From NCBI GenBank assembly GCA_041394285.1, contig JAWKIL010000019.1:1-64000 (forward strand): a DNA stretch of 64,000 bases, given 5' to 3'. The notes beneath the pieces were generated by a model that ran no database searches, was not told the origin of the DNA, and saw only the letters and a program-made list of their open reading frames with translations. Both the position numbers and the translations under genes were made by a program. The stretch comes from CADEDH01 sp041394285. Lineage in GTDB: Bacteria > Actinomycetota > Acidimicrobiia > Acidimicrobiales > SZUA-35. Numbering within the stretch: position 1 is the stretch's first letter; each line of letters begins with the position of its first letter. Shown piece after piece: positions 51,252-60,865 of the stretch.

Positions 51252-52417
51252 TTGGCACCTCGGACGTAGCGGTGGGGGGTGAACGGGAGGGGGGCGACGC
51301 GCACGGGCACGTCGGTGCCCCGCACGTCGGCGATCAGGGCCTGGCCGTCGCCGGCCAGGGGGGTGGGCACGTAGCCCATGGCCACCGGGGCTTCCACCGT
51401 GGGGCCGTAGCCGCCGCTGGTGACGATCCCGGCGGGGGCGCCCTCCGCCGTGCGCAGGGCGGCGCCGTCGCGGACCGGGCGCCGGCCCTCGACGGCCAGC
51501 CCCACCCGGCGGCGGGCCGGCCCGTCGGCCAGCTCGGCCCGAACCCGGGCCGCGCCCGGGAAGCGGCCGTCCTCCCGCCGGCGCCGGGGGATCGACCAGG
51601 CCAGATCGGCCTCGACGGGGGAGGTGGTGAGATCGATGTCGTGGCCGTAGAGGGGGAGCCCGGCCTCCAGGCGCAGGGTGTCACGGGCGCCCAGGCCGGC
51701 GGGGCGGACCTCGGGCTGGGCCAGCAGGGCCCGGGCCAGGGCCTCGGCCCGCTCGGCGGCCACCGTGAGCTCGAAGCCGTCCTCGCCGGTGTAGCCGGAA
51801 CGGGCCACGCCCAGGGGGCCGGTGGTGGTCCCGTCGGGCAGGGTGGCCCCCTCGGCCACCACCACGTGGTCCATGAACACGAGGGCGGCGGCCGCTGGCA
51901 CGAGCCGGGCCAGGGCGTCGACGGCCCGGGGGCCCTGCAGGGCGAGCAGGGCCAGGTCGGTGCGCTCCACCACGTCGATGCCGGCGGGGGCCAGCCGCTC
52001 CCGCAGGTGGGCCAGGTCGACGTCCCGGCGGCTGGCGTTGACCACCGCCACCAGGTGGTCTCCCCGGTTCGTGACCATCAGGTCGTCGATGATCCCGCCG
52101 TCGTCGCTGGTGAGCAGGGCGTAGCGCTGGCGGCCCGGCTCCAGCGTGGCGACGGCGGCCGGGGTCAGCGCCTCCAGGGCGTGGGCCACTACGGCTGTGT
52201 CGTCGGCCCGGCCCGAGCCGGCGCCGGCCCGGAGCTCGACCACGCCCATGTGGCTCACGTCGAACAGGGCGGCCGAGGCGCGACACCAGGTGTGCTCGGC
52301 GATCACCCCCTCGTACTGGACGGGGAGCTCCCAGCCGGCGAAGTCGACGAGACGACCCCCCAGCTCCTGGTGCAGGGCCCGCAACGGTGTTGCACGCAGG
52401 GCCTCGGTGTTGGTCAT
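51248..52417 (-). CDS. gcvT: Aminomethyltransferase (glycine cleavage T-protein)
   Basis: 389 residues. Uses tetrahydrofolate to take the methylene group from the aminomethylated H-protein. Recognised by LVDFAGWELPVQYEGVIAEH, FDVSHMGVVELR, DDGGIIDDLMVTN and SGYTGEDGFELTV in order. The carboxyl barrel includes VTSGGYGPTVEAPVAMGYVP. It is the first gene after the tandem glycine riboswitch and overlaps gcvP by 4 bp (ATGA). Confidence 0.96.
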
Positions 52418-52469
52418 GGGCCAGCCTCCGGACAGGGAGCAGGGGCGAGGGTCGCCGAGATGGCGCTGC

Positions 52470-52680
52470 CCCCTCTGTCACGGGTACCTGAGAGCTTGAC
52501 GGCTCCGCTCCGGTGGGCCGGTTCGGCGTCGCTTTCCCCTTCGGTGGCTGGCGACCCTCCTATGTGGGGAGGAACCAACTCTCTCCAGAGCGGCCCTGCC
52601 CGAGCGGTACGGGTGCCTGAGAGGTTCCGGGGCGGTTGCTCCTTCGGCGGGCCGGCCGGAGCCGACCTCTCTCCCACGCG
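52470..52680 (-). ncRNA. Tandem glycine riboswitch
   Basis: Two consecutive aptamers on the minus strand. Aptamer 1 (from about 52680) contains GGGAGAGAGG, GCCGAAGGAGCAA and CTCTCAGGCACCCGTACCGC. Aptamer 2 contains GGAGAGAG, GCCACCGAAGGGGAAAGC and CTCTCAGGTACCCGTGACAG. These are the conserved glycine-aptamer cores, in the cooperative two-aptamer arrangement. The expression platform lies in the roughly 50 bp before the gcvT start at 52417. It is expected to turn on the glycine cleavage operon when glycine is abundant. Confidence 0.95.
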
Positions 52681-52746
52681 GGCTATGGACCGTACCCGGC
52701 ACTCTATCGAGCCGCCGGGCCCAGCGCCCGACGGGGGCGCATCGTC

Positions 52747-53577
52747 TCAGTGGGCGAAGAGCCGGTCCAGGGCGGCGTCCATGCCGGGGGTGTCGATGTC
52801 GAGGGCGCTGATCCGGCTCAGCCAGGTGGCCGACACCAGGTCTTCCTGCACGGTTCCGGTGTCGGTGTCGGACGGCTGTGGGTTCTCGTTGGCCCAGTCG
52901 AAGCGCACGGTGAAGGCGCCCTCGTGGCCCAGCTTCGGCTCCAGGATGGCCCGGGACATCGAGCGGGGCGGGCCCTGGCCCACCTCGGCCCAGCGCCAGC
53001 CCTTGATCTCCTCCAGCGGCAGGTTGGGCACGTTGAGGTTGAGCACGGGGGCGTCGGGTGGCGGATCGGCCAGGATGGCCCGGGCCGCCGCCACCGCCAC
53101 CTGGGCCGCCGTCTCCCACCGCTGGCTGGCCAGCATCTCGTGGTAGCCCTGGCCCTCCACCCCGAAACCGGGAACCGACTGGCTGACGGCCAGGCTGGGG
53201 ATCATGCCGTTGCGGGCGGTGAGCCCGGCCCCCACCGTGCCCGAGTGGTACACCGAGCGGCCGACGTTGGCCCCCGGGTTGATGCCCGACACGATCAGAT
53301 CGGGATGGTCGCCGAAGGCGTTGAGCCGCATGAACATCACGCACAGGGCCGGCGGCCCGGTGACCGACCAGGCGGCGTGCACCCCGTCCATCGCCACCCG
53401 GTGGATCTCGGGCTTGATCACGTGCAGCGCCCCGATGGCGGCCCCCGCCCCCGAATACTCCTCATTGGGCGCCACCACCGTCACCTCGCCCAGCTCACCC
53501 AGCGCCCGGGCCAGCACATGGAGGCCGACGGAATCGATGCCGTCGTCGTTGGTGACGAAGATGCGCGGCGGAGCCAT
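52747..53577 (-). CDS. surE: 5'/3'-nucleotidase SurE
   Basis: 276 residues, slightly longer than typical SurE. The metal site is IFVTNDDGIDSVGLHVLARA with the Asp-Asp pair at the amino end; VVAPNEEYSGAGAAI supplies the conserved Ser, and ISGINPGANVGRSVYHSGTV the conserved Asn. Hydrolyses nucleoside monophosphates and possibly short polyphosphate. It lies 3 bp after the phosphotransferase gene on the same strand, so they are probably an operon. Confidence 0.93.
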   Translation of the reverse strand: MAPPRIFVTNDDGIDSVGLHVLARALGELGEVTVVAPNEEYSGAGAAIGALHVIKPEIHRVAMDGVHAAWSVTGPPALCVMFMRLNAFGDHPDLIVSGINPGANVGRSVYHSGTVGAGLTARNGMIPSLAVSQSVPGFGVEGQGYHEMLASQRWETAAQVAVAAARAILADPPPDAPVLNLNVPNLPLEEIKGWRWAEVGQGPPRSMSRAILEPKLGHEGAFTVRFDWANENPQPSDTDTGTVQEDLVSATWLSRISALDIDTPGMDAALDRLFAH

Positions 53578-53580
53578 TCC

Positions 53581-54642
53581 TCAGCCTAGGCCCCGCACCA
53601 ACCGCAGGGCTTCGTCGGCCAGCTGCTCGATCTGCACCTTGTAGGCGTCGGTGTCCACCGAGTCGTCGCCCATCACGCCCTTGAGGTAGCGGGCCATCAC
53701 GCCCTCCACGATGGCGGCCAGGCGCCAGTTCTGGAACGCCCGGTAGTAGTCGACGTTGGCCACCTCGAACCCGGTGCGCTCGCTGTAGGCCTCGATCATG
53801 GCCTCCCGGGTGGCGAACCCGCCCACCTCGGTGGGGGGCTGGGTGGCGCCCCGGGGCGACGGCTCGCCCGGCTGCACCCAGTTGTTGAGCAGGTAACCGA
53901 CATCGGCCAGCACGTCGCCCAGGGTGCACAGCTCCCAGTCGAGCACGGCGGCCACGGCGCAGCGGGCGGGGTCGGCCAGCATGTTGCCCAGGCGGTAGTC
54001 GCCGTGGACCACGCCGGTGTAGCGCTGCTCGGGCTTGGCCGCCAGCAGCAGCTCGTAGGCCTGGTCCATCGTGGGCAGCTCCCGGGTCTTGGAGTCTTCC
54101 CACTGGGTCTTCCACCGGCGGAGCTGGCGGTCCAGGTAGGCCTCCCGGCGGCCCAGGTCGCCCAGGCCGATCGTGTCGGGGTCGGCCAGGTGGAGATCGG
54201 CCAGCACGGTCACCACCGACGTGCTGAGCGTGGCCCGCTGACCGTCCTCGGGCAGGTTGGCCAGCACGGTCTCGGGGTCGGCCAGCACCACCCCGTCGAC
54301 GAAGCCCATGATGTAGAACGGGGCGCCGTTCACCGCCTCGTCCTCGCACAGGCCCAGCGCCGGCGGCACCGGCACCGAGGTGCGGCCGACGCCGGTGATG
54401 ATCTTGAACTCCCGGGCCATGTCGTGGGCCGTGGCCAGCACGTGGCCCAGCGGCGGCCGGCGCAGCACGAGGCGGCGGCCGGCGGCGTCGGTGACCTTGT
54501 AGGTGAGGTTGGAGTGGCCGCCCGTGATGAACTCGAAGGTGTAGGGCGCCCGGGCCCCGTCGATGTTGGCGTCGAGCCAGGCCGAGACCGGTTCCTGCTC
54601 GATGCCGATCACGGCGTTCGACGCCTCGGTGCGGTCAGTCAT
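53581..54642 (-). CDS. APH/ChoK-type phosphotransferase family protein
   Basis: 353 residues from ATG 54642. Kinase-like fold: FITGGHSNLTYKVTD and LVLRRPPLGHVLATAHDM at the amino lobe; the Brenner motif is VVHGDYRLGNML with VAAVLDWELCTLGDVLAD carrying the metal-binding Asp. This subgroup, common in actinobacteria and related to ACAD10/11 amino domains, often adjoins acyl-CoA metabolism genes, and may phosphorylate hydroxyacyl substrates rather than antibiotics. It is co-directional with surE. Confidence 0.87.
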   Translation of the reverse strand: MTDRTEASNAVIGIEQEPVSAWLDANIDGARAPYTFEFITGGHSNLTYKVTDAAGRRLVLRRPPLGHVLATAHDMAREFKIITGVGRTSVPVPPALGLCEDEAVNGAPFYIMGFVDGVVLADPETVLANLPEDGQRATLSTSVVTVLADLHLADPDTIGLGDLGRREAYLDRQLRRWKTQWEDSKTRELPTMDQAYELLLAAKPEQRYTGVVHGDYRLGNMLADPARCAVAAVLDWELCTLGDVLADVGYLLNNWVQPGEPSPRGATQPPTEVGGFATREAMIEAYSERTGFEVANVDYYRAFQNWRLAAIVEGVMARYLKGVMGDDSVDTDAYKVQIEQLADEALRLVRGLG

Positions 54643-54765
54643 GGGCCCCATTCTTAGAGGGTCGGCGGGTGGCCCGGCAACCGCCGCCGGTGTGCCCGCC
54701 GGGTCGGCCCCGGCGGTCCGCCCCCGTGAGCGGCCCGCAGCGCACGCGTGATCTAGCGTACGAGG

Positions 54766-56235
54766 ATCGATCTGCGCCTCTCCCGACCCGCCCGCCGGCC
54801 CGCCGGCCGTGCCCCCAGCCGTCGCCCGGTTCGGCGGCGGCCCCTGCAGGCCGGGCTGGCTCTGGCCGCCCTGGCGGTGGCGGTGGCGGTCACCGGCTGC
54901 ACGTCGGGCGGCAGCCTGAGCGACCGCAACCGGGGCACCACCAGCTCGGTCCCCGACGGCACCGACCGGCCCCGGCCCAACCCCGGGGTGACGCTGGCCG
55001 ACCCGCCGGCCGCCGTCCACCAGGCCGTGGCCGCCCTCCCCGGCCAGCTGGCCATCGGCAACGGCCCGGCGCTGGCGCTGGCGGCCCCCGACGGCACCGG
55101 ATCCACCCCGCTCGACCAGACGGCGGGCGCCGTGCTGTCCCAGCCCACCTGGTCCCACGACGGCACCCACCTGGCCTGGAGCCGCACCACCGACACCGAG
55201 GTGGAGGTGGTGGACCGGGACCTGACCAGCGGGCAGGACGCGGTGACCGATCTCCTGCCGACGCCCGGCTTCTACTTCCAGTGGAGCGCCGACGACCAGA
55301 CGCTGGCCTACCTGCGCACCGACCCCAACCAGGCCGGCGTGGAGCTGGGGCTGATCGATCCCGGCGCCCCGCCGGTGCGGGTGGGGGCGGCGGCCCCCGT
55401 CTTCCTCAGTTGGGCCCCCACCGCCCCGGTGCTGGCGGCCCACGTGGCCGCGTCCCAGGTGCTGGTGCTGCCCAGCCGGTTCGCCCTCCCCGGCGCCACC
55501 GCCCTGGTGGACAGCTCGGTGCTCGCTCCCACCGGGGCCTTCTCCGCCCCGGCCTGGATCGACGACGCCACCGTGCTCGCCGTCTCGCCCCAGGGGTTGG
55601 TCTCGATCGACGCCGCAACCGGGGCCGCCACCGTGGTGGCCGAGTCGGGAACCGGCGCCCTCCGGTTCGTGCTCAGCCCCAACCGCAAGCGGGTGGCGGT
55701 GGCCGAGTCCGGTTCGTCGGGCGCCGTCTCGCCCACCGCACTCGGGGGCCCGACGTCGGGGCCGGTTCCCATCCCGCTGGCCCAGAGCTCACCAGGGCAG
55801 GGGGCCGGCGGGTCGGGGGGCGCCTCCGGGCTGCGGATCGTGGAGCTGGCCACCGGCGCCGTGACCGAGGTGACGCCGAGCTCACCCCTGGCCTTCGAAT
55901 GGGCTCCCGACAGCGTGCAGCTGGCGTGGCTGGAGGCGGGGGTGTCGGCCGCCCTGCCCCGCAACCGGTGGAACTTCTGGGACGGCCAGGCGTCCACCCC
56001 GTCGGTGTCCTACCAGGTGAGCGAGACCGTGCAGAACGGCTACCTGCCGTTCTTCGAGCAGTACGCCCAGTCGATGACGGGCTGGTCGCCCGACGGCGCC
56101 GCCTTCGCCTTCGCCGGCCATCCCGACGGCGGCCCCGACGGCGACGGCGTGTGGGTGCAGCTCATCGGGATCCCCGGAGCCCCGCCCGTCCGGGTCGCCG
56201 ACGGCGATGTCGTCGCCTGGAGCCCGGTGAGCTAG
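54766..56235 (+). CDS. TolB-like beta-propeller lipoprotein
   Basis: About 490 residues. A basic amino region and hydrophobic stretch end in a lipobox (AVAVTGC), giving a surface lipoprotein. The rest contains repeated propeller-type blades: PTWSHDGTHLAWSR, FQWSADDQTLAYLR, FEWAPDSVQLAWLE and TGWSPDGAAFAFAG. The start is odd: from the in-frame stop at 54754 to the GTG at 54874 there is no ATG, GTG or TTG, yet that GTG is inside the signal peptide. Translation may begin at ATC 54766 or CTG 54772, or a base is missing upstream. The function is unknown, probably binding. Confidence 0.7.
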   Translation: MDLRLSRPARRPAGRAPSRRPVRRRPLQAGLALAALAVAVAVTGCTSGGSLSDRNRGTTSSVPDGTDRPRPNPGVTLADPPAAVHQAVAALPGQLAIGNGPALALAAPDGTGSTPLDQTAGAVLSQPTWSHDGTHLAWSRTTDTEVEVVDRDLTSGQDAVTDLLPTPGFYFQWSADDQTLAYLRTDPNQAGVELGLIDPGAPPVRVGAAAPVFLSWAPTAPVLAAHVAASQVLVLPSRFALPGATALVDSSVLAPTGAFSAPAWIDDATVLAVSPQGLVSIDAATGAATVVAESGTGALRFVLSPNRKRVAVAESGSSGAVSPTALGGPTSGPVPIPLAQSSPGQGAGGSGGASGLRIVELATGAVTEVTPSSPLAFEWAPDSVQLAWLEAGVSAALPRNRWNFWDGQASTPSVSYQVSETVQNGYLPFFEQYAQSMTGWSPDGAAFAFAGHPDGGPDGDGVWVQLIGIPGAPPVRVADGDVVAWSPVS

Positions 56236-56274
56236 GGCGGCGACGCCCGGGCGGGGCGCGCCAACGCCGAGCTG

Positions 56275-57324
56275 TCAGGCGTGATCGGCCACGAACGCGT
56301 CCGGGTGCTGGCTCAGCCAGGCGGCGGCGTCGACCGGCTCGGTCTGGTGGTAGCCCTGCGGGATGCGGAGCAGCCCCACCGACGACAGGAACAGCACCTC
56401 CCAGGCGTGGTACCCGTAGTAGCGGCTGGGGGCGGCGGCCAGGGTGTCGGCGTAGGCCCGGACCGCCCGGACGTAGTGGTCGGAGTTGTTGTACCCGTGG
56501 ATGGCCCGGTCGAGGTCCCGGAGGGCGCCCCGCTGCTCGAGGTAGGTGGCGGCACCGATGATGGCGTCGCGGTCCACCGTCGGGTCGCCGGTGCAGCAGC
56601 CGCTCCAGGTGGAGGGCAGGAACTGCATGGGCCCAACGGCTCCGGCCGTGGACAGCCCCCGGATCCGGCCCATGCGCGACTCCACCAGGTTGATGGCGGC
56701 CAGCACCTCCCACGGCACACCGGTGGCGTCGGCCGCCTCGCGGTAGTAACCGAGGAGCTCGTCGGCCGGGCGGGGTGCCCCGATGTCCCAGGCCGGCACG
56801 GTGTCGGCCAGCTTCTCCGAGTTGACCAGGGCCGACAGGTTGCGCCGGGCCTCCCAGTTCAGCTCCACCACCGGCCGCACCGTCTCGTCCACGGCGGCGG
56901 TCACCTCGGGGGCCCAGCTCGGGTTCGACGACAGCACGAGGTACAGCACCTGCTGGCGCCGGCCCCAGGGGGCGGCCCCGGCCTCGGTGAGGTCGGCCCG
57001 GCCCAGCTCGGTCTCCACCCGGGTCAGCTCGGCCGCCAGGGCCTGCGGGGTGTCGGGGACCGGGGCGGCATCGGGGGCGGTGGTGGGGGCGGCGCTGGTG
57101 GCGGCGGTGGTCGGGGGTGCCGGTGCCGGGATGGTGGCGGGGGTGCCGGTGTCGGCGCTGGCGCCGGTGGCGACCGAGAGGCTGGCGGGGACGGCCACCG
57201 TGGTCCCGTCCCGCTCGGCCGCCGTGGCGTCGGTCGCCGAGCTGCAGGCGGCGGCCAGCAGGGCGGTGCAGACGGCCGTGGTGGCCACGGTCCGCCGGGG
57301 CGGACGGGGGCGGCGACCGGTCAT
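56275..57324 (-). CDS. Lytic-transglycosylase-like lipoprotein (SLT domain)
   Basis: 349 residues from ATG 57324. A lipobox (LLAAACSS) marks a lipoprotein; a Pro/Thr/Ala-rich linker of about 50 residues follows. The carboxyl domain is SLT-like: VPWEVLAAINLVESRMGRIR with the catalytic Glu, AGAVGPMQFLPSTW, and IHGYNNSDHYVRAVRAYADT. Predicted to cleave peptidoglycan glycan strands. It overlaps the upstream DUF4214 gene by ATGA. Confidence 0.85.
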   Translation of the reverse strand: MTGRRPRPPRRTVATTAVCTALLAAACSSATDATAAERDGTTVAVPASLSVATGASADTGTPATIPAPAPPTTAATSAAPTTAPDAAPVPDTPQALAAELTRVETELGRADLTEAGAAPWGRRQQVLYLVLSSNPSWAPEVTAAVDETVRPVVELNWEARRNLSALVNSEKLADTVPAWDIGAPRPADELLGYYREAADATGVPWEVLAAINLVESRMGRIRGLSTAGAVGPMQFLPSTWSGCCTGDPTVDRDAIIGAATYLEQRGALRDLDRAIHGYNNSDHYVRAVRAYADTLAAAPSRYYGYHAWEVLFLSSVGLLRIPQGYHQTEPVDAAAWLSQHPDAFVADHA

Positions 57325-58202
57325 GGGGCGAGCTGCCAGCCCAGCCGTTCGGGCCCCAGCGAGTGGGGGTAGAACACCACGATCCAGTCGGTGTCGGTGC
57401 CGGCCCTGACCTCGATGTAGCGACCGTAGTCGCCGTCGCCGTTGAACGCGCCGTCCCAGTTGTAGTCGGTGGAGTTCTGGGGCAGGGTCTCGTCGACCAG
57501 CGTCACGTGGTGGTGGCCGATGGCCTCCATCGTCCACATCGCCACCGGGTCGTCGGCCAGGCTCCGGTTGGCCAGGTAGTAGTCGGCCCACAGGGCGCCG
57601 GTGAGCGGGTTGACGGGTCGGGTGGAGGGGCCGGTGCCGCAGTACCAGTGGGTGCCGGGCGGGTACCAGCGGAGGTAGCCGGCCAGGGGCTTGACCGTGC
57701 TGGTGCGGCGCACGTACTCGAACGACTCGGTGAAGGTGAGCACGGCCGTGCTCCGGGAGTAGCCGGCGTTCAGCGTGCGGATCCAGTCGTCGGCCCGGGT
57801 ACGGGGGACCTCGGGGCCGAGCACGTCGGCGTAGAGCCAGTCGACGAAGGCGTGGTTGCTCCCGATCTGGCGGGCGGCGAACTCCGGGGAACGGAGGAAG
57901 GCGTCGGCGATCTGCTCCAGGCTCATGGCCCCGGCCTGGTACTGGCGCACCCAGTGACGGAAGCCGTCGGCGTCCGGCTCCCGCCGGAAGAAGGCGTGGT
58001 AGAGCCGGGCCACCGAGTCGGTCATGGCCGGGCACGACGATGGCTCCGACTGGGCCGCCGCCGGGGCGGGACCCAGCGCAGCCCCGCCGGCGGCGAGGGT
58101 GGCGGCGGCCAGACCGACCCCGAGGGCGAGGGCGAGGGCGGTCACCGGCACGGAGGGCCGTCGCCGGCCCCTGCCGCAGCCGCCGCCCGCCCGCCGGGTC
58201 AC
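57321..58202 (-). CDS. Secreted DUF4214 domain protein
   Basis: 293 residues from GTG 58202, overlapping the sulfurtransferase stop (GTGA). A basic amino end and hydrophobic stretch ending in APAAAQ form a Sec signal peptide. One DUF4214 repeat is clear: VARLYHAFFRREPDADGFRH, then MSLEQIADAFLRSPEFAARQ. The carboxyl part has YGRYIEVRAGTDTDWIVVF and NSTDYNWDGAFNGDGDYG, suggesting a beta domain with calcium-like Asp motifs. Secreted DUF4214 proteins are common in actinobacteria; the function is undefined. Confidence 0.78.
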   Translation of the reverse strand: MTRRAGGGCGRGRRRPSVPVTALALALGVGLAAATLAAGGAALGPAPAAAQSEPSSCPAMTDSVARLYHAFFRREPDADGFRHWVRQYQAGAMSLEQIADAFLRSPEFAARQIGSNHAFVDWLYADVLGPEVPRTRADDWIRTLNAGYSRSTAVLTFTESFEYVRRTSTVKPLAGYLRWYPPGTHWYCGTGPSTRPVNPLTGALWADYYLANRSLADDPVAMWTMEAIGHHHVTLVDETLPQNSTDYNWDGAFNGDGDYGRYIEVRAGTDTDWIVVFYPHSLGPERLGWQLAP

Positions 58203-59059
58203 GGCTGGTCGCCGGTGGCGGCCGGGCGATCGGGGTCGGACGACCAGGCCGACCAGGAGCCGACGTAGAGCCGGGGCCGGCCCCGGCCCGCCGCTTCCAC
58301 CGCCAGCACGTTGTTGCAGGCGCTGACCCCGGAGCCGCAGTAGAAGATGGCGTCGCCGTCGGCGCCGGCCGCCTCGAAGCGGGCGGCCAGCTCGGCTGCC
58401 GGACGGAACCGGCCGTCGGCGTCGAGGTTGGCCCCGAACGGCAGGTTGACGGCGCCGGGAATGTGGCCGGCCCGGGGGTCGACCGGCTCGGTGTCGCCCC
58501 GGTAGCGCTCGGCCGCCCGGCTGTCGGCCACCACCCCGCCGGCGGCGATGTGGGCCACCACCTCGTCCTCGGTGGCCATGGCCGCGGCCGGCCAGGGCCG
58601 GACGGGGCACTCGACCGGGGTGGGGGCCGGTTCGGGGCCGGTGGCCAGTGGGTGGGGCCACGCCGCCAGCCCGCCGTCGAGCAGGGCGGCGGGGGCGCCG
58701 AGGATGCGCAGCATCCACACCAGGCGGCCGGCCACCATGCCGCCCAGGTCGTCGTAGGCGATGACCGGGGTGTCGGGCCCGATCCCGGCGGCGGCCAGGC
58801 CGGCGGCGAAGGTCTCGGGCGACGGCATGGGGTGGCGGCCGTCGGTGGGGGCGCCGTGGCTGGCCAGCACGGTGTCCATGTCGATGAACACGGCCCCCGG
58901 GATGTGGCCGGCCCGGTAGGCGTCGGGCCCCGAGCGACCGTCGAGGTACCAACGGACGTCGGCCACCACCACCCCGGAGCCGGCGCTCTGCTCGGCCCGC
59001 AGCCGGTCGACGTCGACGATGGGGGGTAGGCCGGTGTCCGGGCTGGTCATGGGGCCCAC
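58199..59059 (-). CDS. Thiosulfate / 3-mercaptopyruvate sulfurtransferase
   Basis: 286 residues, two rhodanese domains. The first (VVVADVRWYLDGRSGPDAYR, GHIPGAVFIDMD) is inactive; the second has VVADSRAAERYRGDTEPVDP and the active-site loop FYCGSGVSACNNVLA with its Cys. Loop CGSGVSA is of the mercaptopyruvate/TUM1 type rather than the CRKGVT form of classical rhodanese. ATG 59050 (MTSPDTG) may be the true start. It is the first gene of an operon with the DUF4214 and transglycosylase genes. Confidence 0.9.
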   Translation of the reverse strand: MGPMTSPDTGLPPIVDVDRLRAEQSAGSGVVVADVRWYLDGRSGPDAYRAGHIPGAVFIDMDTVLASHGAPTDGRHPMPSPETFAAGLAAAGIGPDTPVIAYDDLGGMVAGRLVWMLRILGAPAALLDGGLAAWPHPLATGPEPAPTPVECPVRPWPAAAMATEDEVVAHIAAGGVVADSRAAERYRGDTEPVDPRAGHIPGAVNLPFGANLDADGRFRPAAELAARFEAAGADGDAIFYCGSGVSACNNVLAVEAAGRGRPRLYVGSWSAWSSDPDRPAATGDQP

Positions 59060-59117
59060 GCTAGCGCCGTCCCGGCGGCCGTCGCGGGCAGTGGATCCGG
59101 GGCCCGGCCGCCCGGAG

Positions 59118-59855
59118 CTAGGCCGGCAGATGCCGCCCCGGACGGGCGCTCCCGGTGAGGTTCGGGCTGGTGGCGGCTTCGGGGGCGCTGCCGCCGTCGC
59201 AGCCGGCCAGGTAGGCCGCCGCCTCGCCGACCGTCAGCCCCCAGGTCTCGGTCAGCCCCCGGGCCACCACCTCCCGGTAGGCGGGGTGGGCGGGCCGGCG
59301 GGGCAGGGCCGAGGGGCGGGGATCGGGACAGGTGAAGGTGAGGATCGGGTGCCCGTCAGGGCCGTCGCCCAGGTGCAGCAGGCGCCCGTACCACCCGGGA
59401 CCCACGTCGAGGTGGCGGCCCGGCGCCACGGCCGACGGGTGGGCCGCCTCCGGAGCCACCGGATGGCCGTTCTCCTGGCTGGCCACGTCGGCGAACTGGT
59501 CGGCCGTGATGAGCCAGAGGCGGCCCAGCACCGGGCACTCGGCCCCCGGCGCCGGTGCCGCCCCCGTTTCCGGCTCCGCCCCCGGCGCCGGCCCCGGCTC
59601 CGGCTCCGGCTCCGGGTCGAGGAAGGCGACCCCGCCCCCGCCCCAGCCCGCCGACGAGCGTCCGAACAGCACCCGCCCCGGAAGCCGGGCCGGGCGATCG
59701 TCCCGGGGCGGCGATGGGTCCCGGGCCCCGGCCTGCACCCGGGCGGTCGGGCTGAGGGGCACGGGGCCGCCGGCGAGATAGGTCAGGAACCGGGCCGACC
59801 ACAGGTTCGACCCGTAGGCGGCGTACCACACCAGCCCGTCGCCGGTGGCGGTCAC
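59118..59855 (-). CDS. Gamma-glutamylcyclotransferase-like fold protein
   Basis: 245 residues. The amino end WYAAYGSNLWSARFLTYLAG has the YGSNL glycine loop of the GGCT/AIG2 fold, and LWLITADQFADVASQENG carries a possible catalytic Glu later. An internal Pro/Glu/Ala repeat (EPEPEPGPAPGAEP) near residue 85 is a low-complexity insertion. It starts inside the stop of prmA (ATGA), so they are co-transcribed. The substrate is unknown. Confidence 0.75.
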   Translation of the reverse strand: MTATGDGLVWYAAYGSNLWSARFLTYLAGGPVPLSPTARVQAGARDPSPPRDDRPARLPGRVLFGRSSAGWGGGGVAFLDPEPEPEPGPAPGAEPETGAAPAPGAECPVLGRLWLITADQFADVASQENGHPVAPEAAHPSAVAPGRHLDVGPGWYGRLLHLGDGPDGHPILTFTCPDPRPSALPRRPAHPAYREVVARGLTETWGLTVGEAAAYLAGCDGGSAPEAATSPNLTGSARPGRHLPA

Positions 59856-60835
59856 GGCGGCGCCGTCCCCGTCGACAGCGGCGGGGAGGCGGCGGCTCGG
59901 CGCAGGGCCAGGCCCGACCAGTCGCCGCTGGTCCGGCGCTCCACCACCTCGAATCCGGGATGGAGGGCCACCGCCTCGTCCTCCTGCGACGTCAGCAGGC
60001 CGGCCAGCACCAGGGTGCCCCCCGGCGCCACCAGCGGGTCGATCAGCGGGGCGACCAGCCGCTGCTCACCCAGCACCAGGTTCGCCACCACCACGGCGAA
60101 CCGGCGCCGGGGCGGGAGCTCCCCGCCGCCCCACTCCCACAGGCGGCGCTGGCCCGGCGGCGCCGACGGCGCAGGTGAGGCGGTGGGCGGGGGAGGGAGG
60201 GCGCCCGTGACCTCGATCGGCACCGAGCGGGTCAACCGCCGGGCCCCGGTCACGTTGACCATGGCCACCCGGCGGGCCTCGGGATCGGTGTCGACCGCCA
60301 CCACCGGCCCCGCTCCCAGCGCCCGGGCCCCCAGGGCCAGCACGCCGGTGCCGGTGCCGACGTCGAGCACGGCGGCCCCCGGGCGCACGATCGACGCCAG
60401 CAGGTCGAGGGCCAGGCGGGTGCTGGGATGGGCGCCGTCGCCGAAGGCGCCGCCCACCCGGAGCTCGAGGCGGTGGCCGCCCACGTCGATCGTGACCGTG
60501 CGGTCGGGGTCGAGCCAGTCCCGATCATCGGCGGGGGCCACGGCCACGTCGGCCGGTGCCTCCCCGGACGGGCCGATCCATCGCCGCACCGTGTCCGCTG
60601 CCGCCTCGGCTTCGGGCCCGGTGGCGAACCCGGCCACGATGTCCACCGGGCCGCCGGGCGGATTCGCCGCCACCGGAGGTGCCCCGCTGGCGCCCGACCG
60701 ACCAGAATCGGTTCCCGTGAGTGCGGTGTCGCCCCGGGCGATCTCGGCCAGGCCGGTAGCGTGCAGATCCCACAGCAGGGCGCCGAGCGCTTCGGAGTCG
60801 GCCGACGGCACCGTCGTGCGCAGGATCCATCCCAT
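59852..60835 (-). CDS. prmA: Ribosomal protein L11 methyltransferase (PrmA-like)
   Basis: 327 residues from ATG 60835. SAM motif I is AVLDVGTGTGVLALGARALG, preceded by VGGAFGDGAHPSTRLALDLL, the PrmA signature; VVVANLVLGEQRLVAPL corresponds to the NILA motif. An Ala/Pro-rich insertion (PPPPTASPAPSAPPGQ) separates motifs. It is divergent from the exopolyphosphatase gene by 30 bp. The amino substrate-recognition domain is short and divergent, so another acceptor is possible. Confidence 0.85.
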   Translation of the reverse strand: MGWILRTTVPSADSEALGALLWDLHATGLAEIARGDTALTGTDSGRSGASGAPPVAANPPGGPVDIVAGFATGPEAEAAADTVRRWIGPSGEAPADVAVAPADDRDWLDPDRTVTIDVGGHRLELRVGGAFGDGAHPSTRLALDLLASIVRPGAAVLDVGTGTGVLALGARALGAGPVVAVDTDPEARRVAMVNVTGARRLTRSVPIEVTGALPPPPTASPAPSAPPGQRRLWEWGGGELPPRRRFAVVVANLVLGEQRLVAPLIDPLVAPGGTLVLAGLLTSQEDEAVALHPGFEVVERRTSGDWSGLALRRAAASPPLSTGTAPP

Positions 60836-60865
60836 AACGGCCGAGGCTAGGAGATGATGCCCCCC

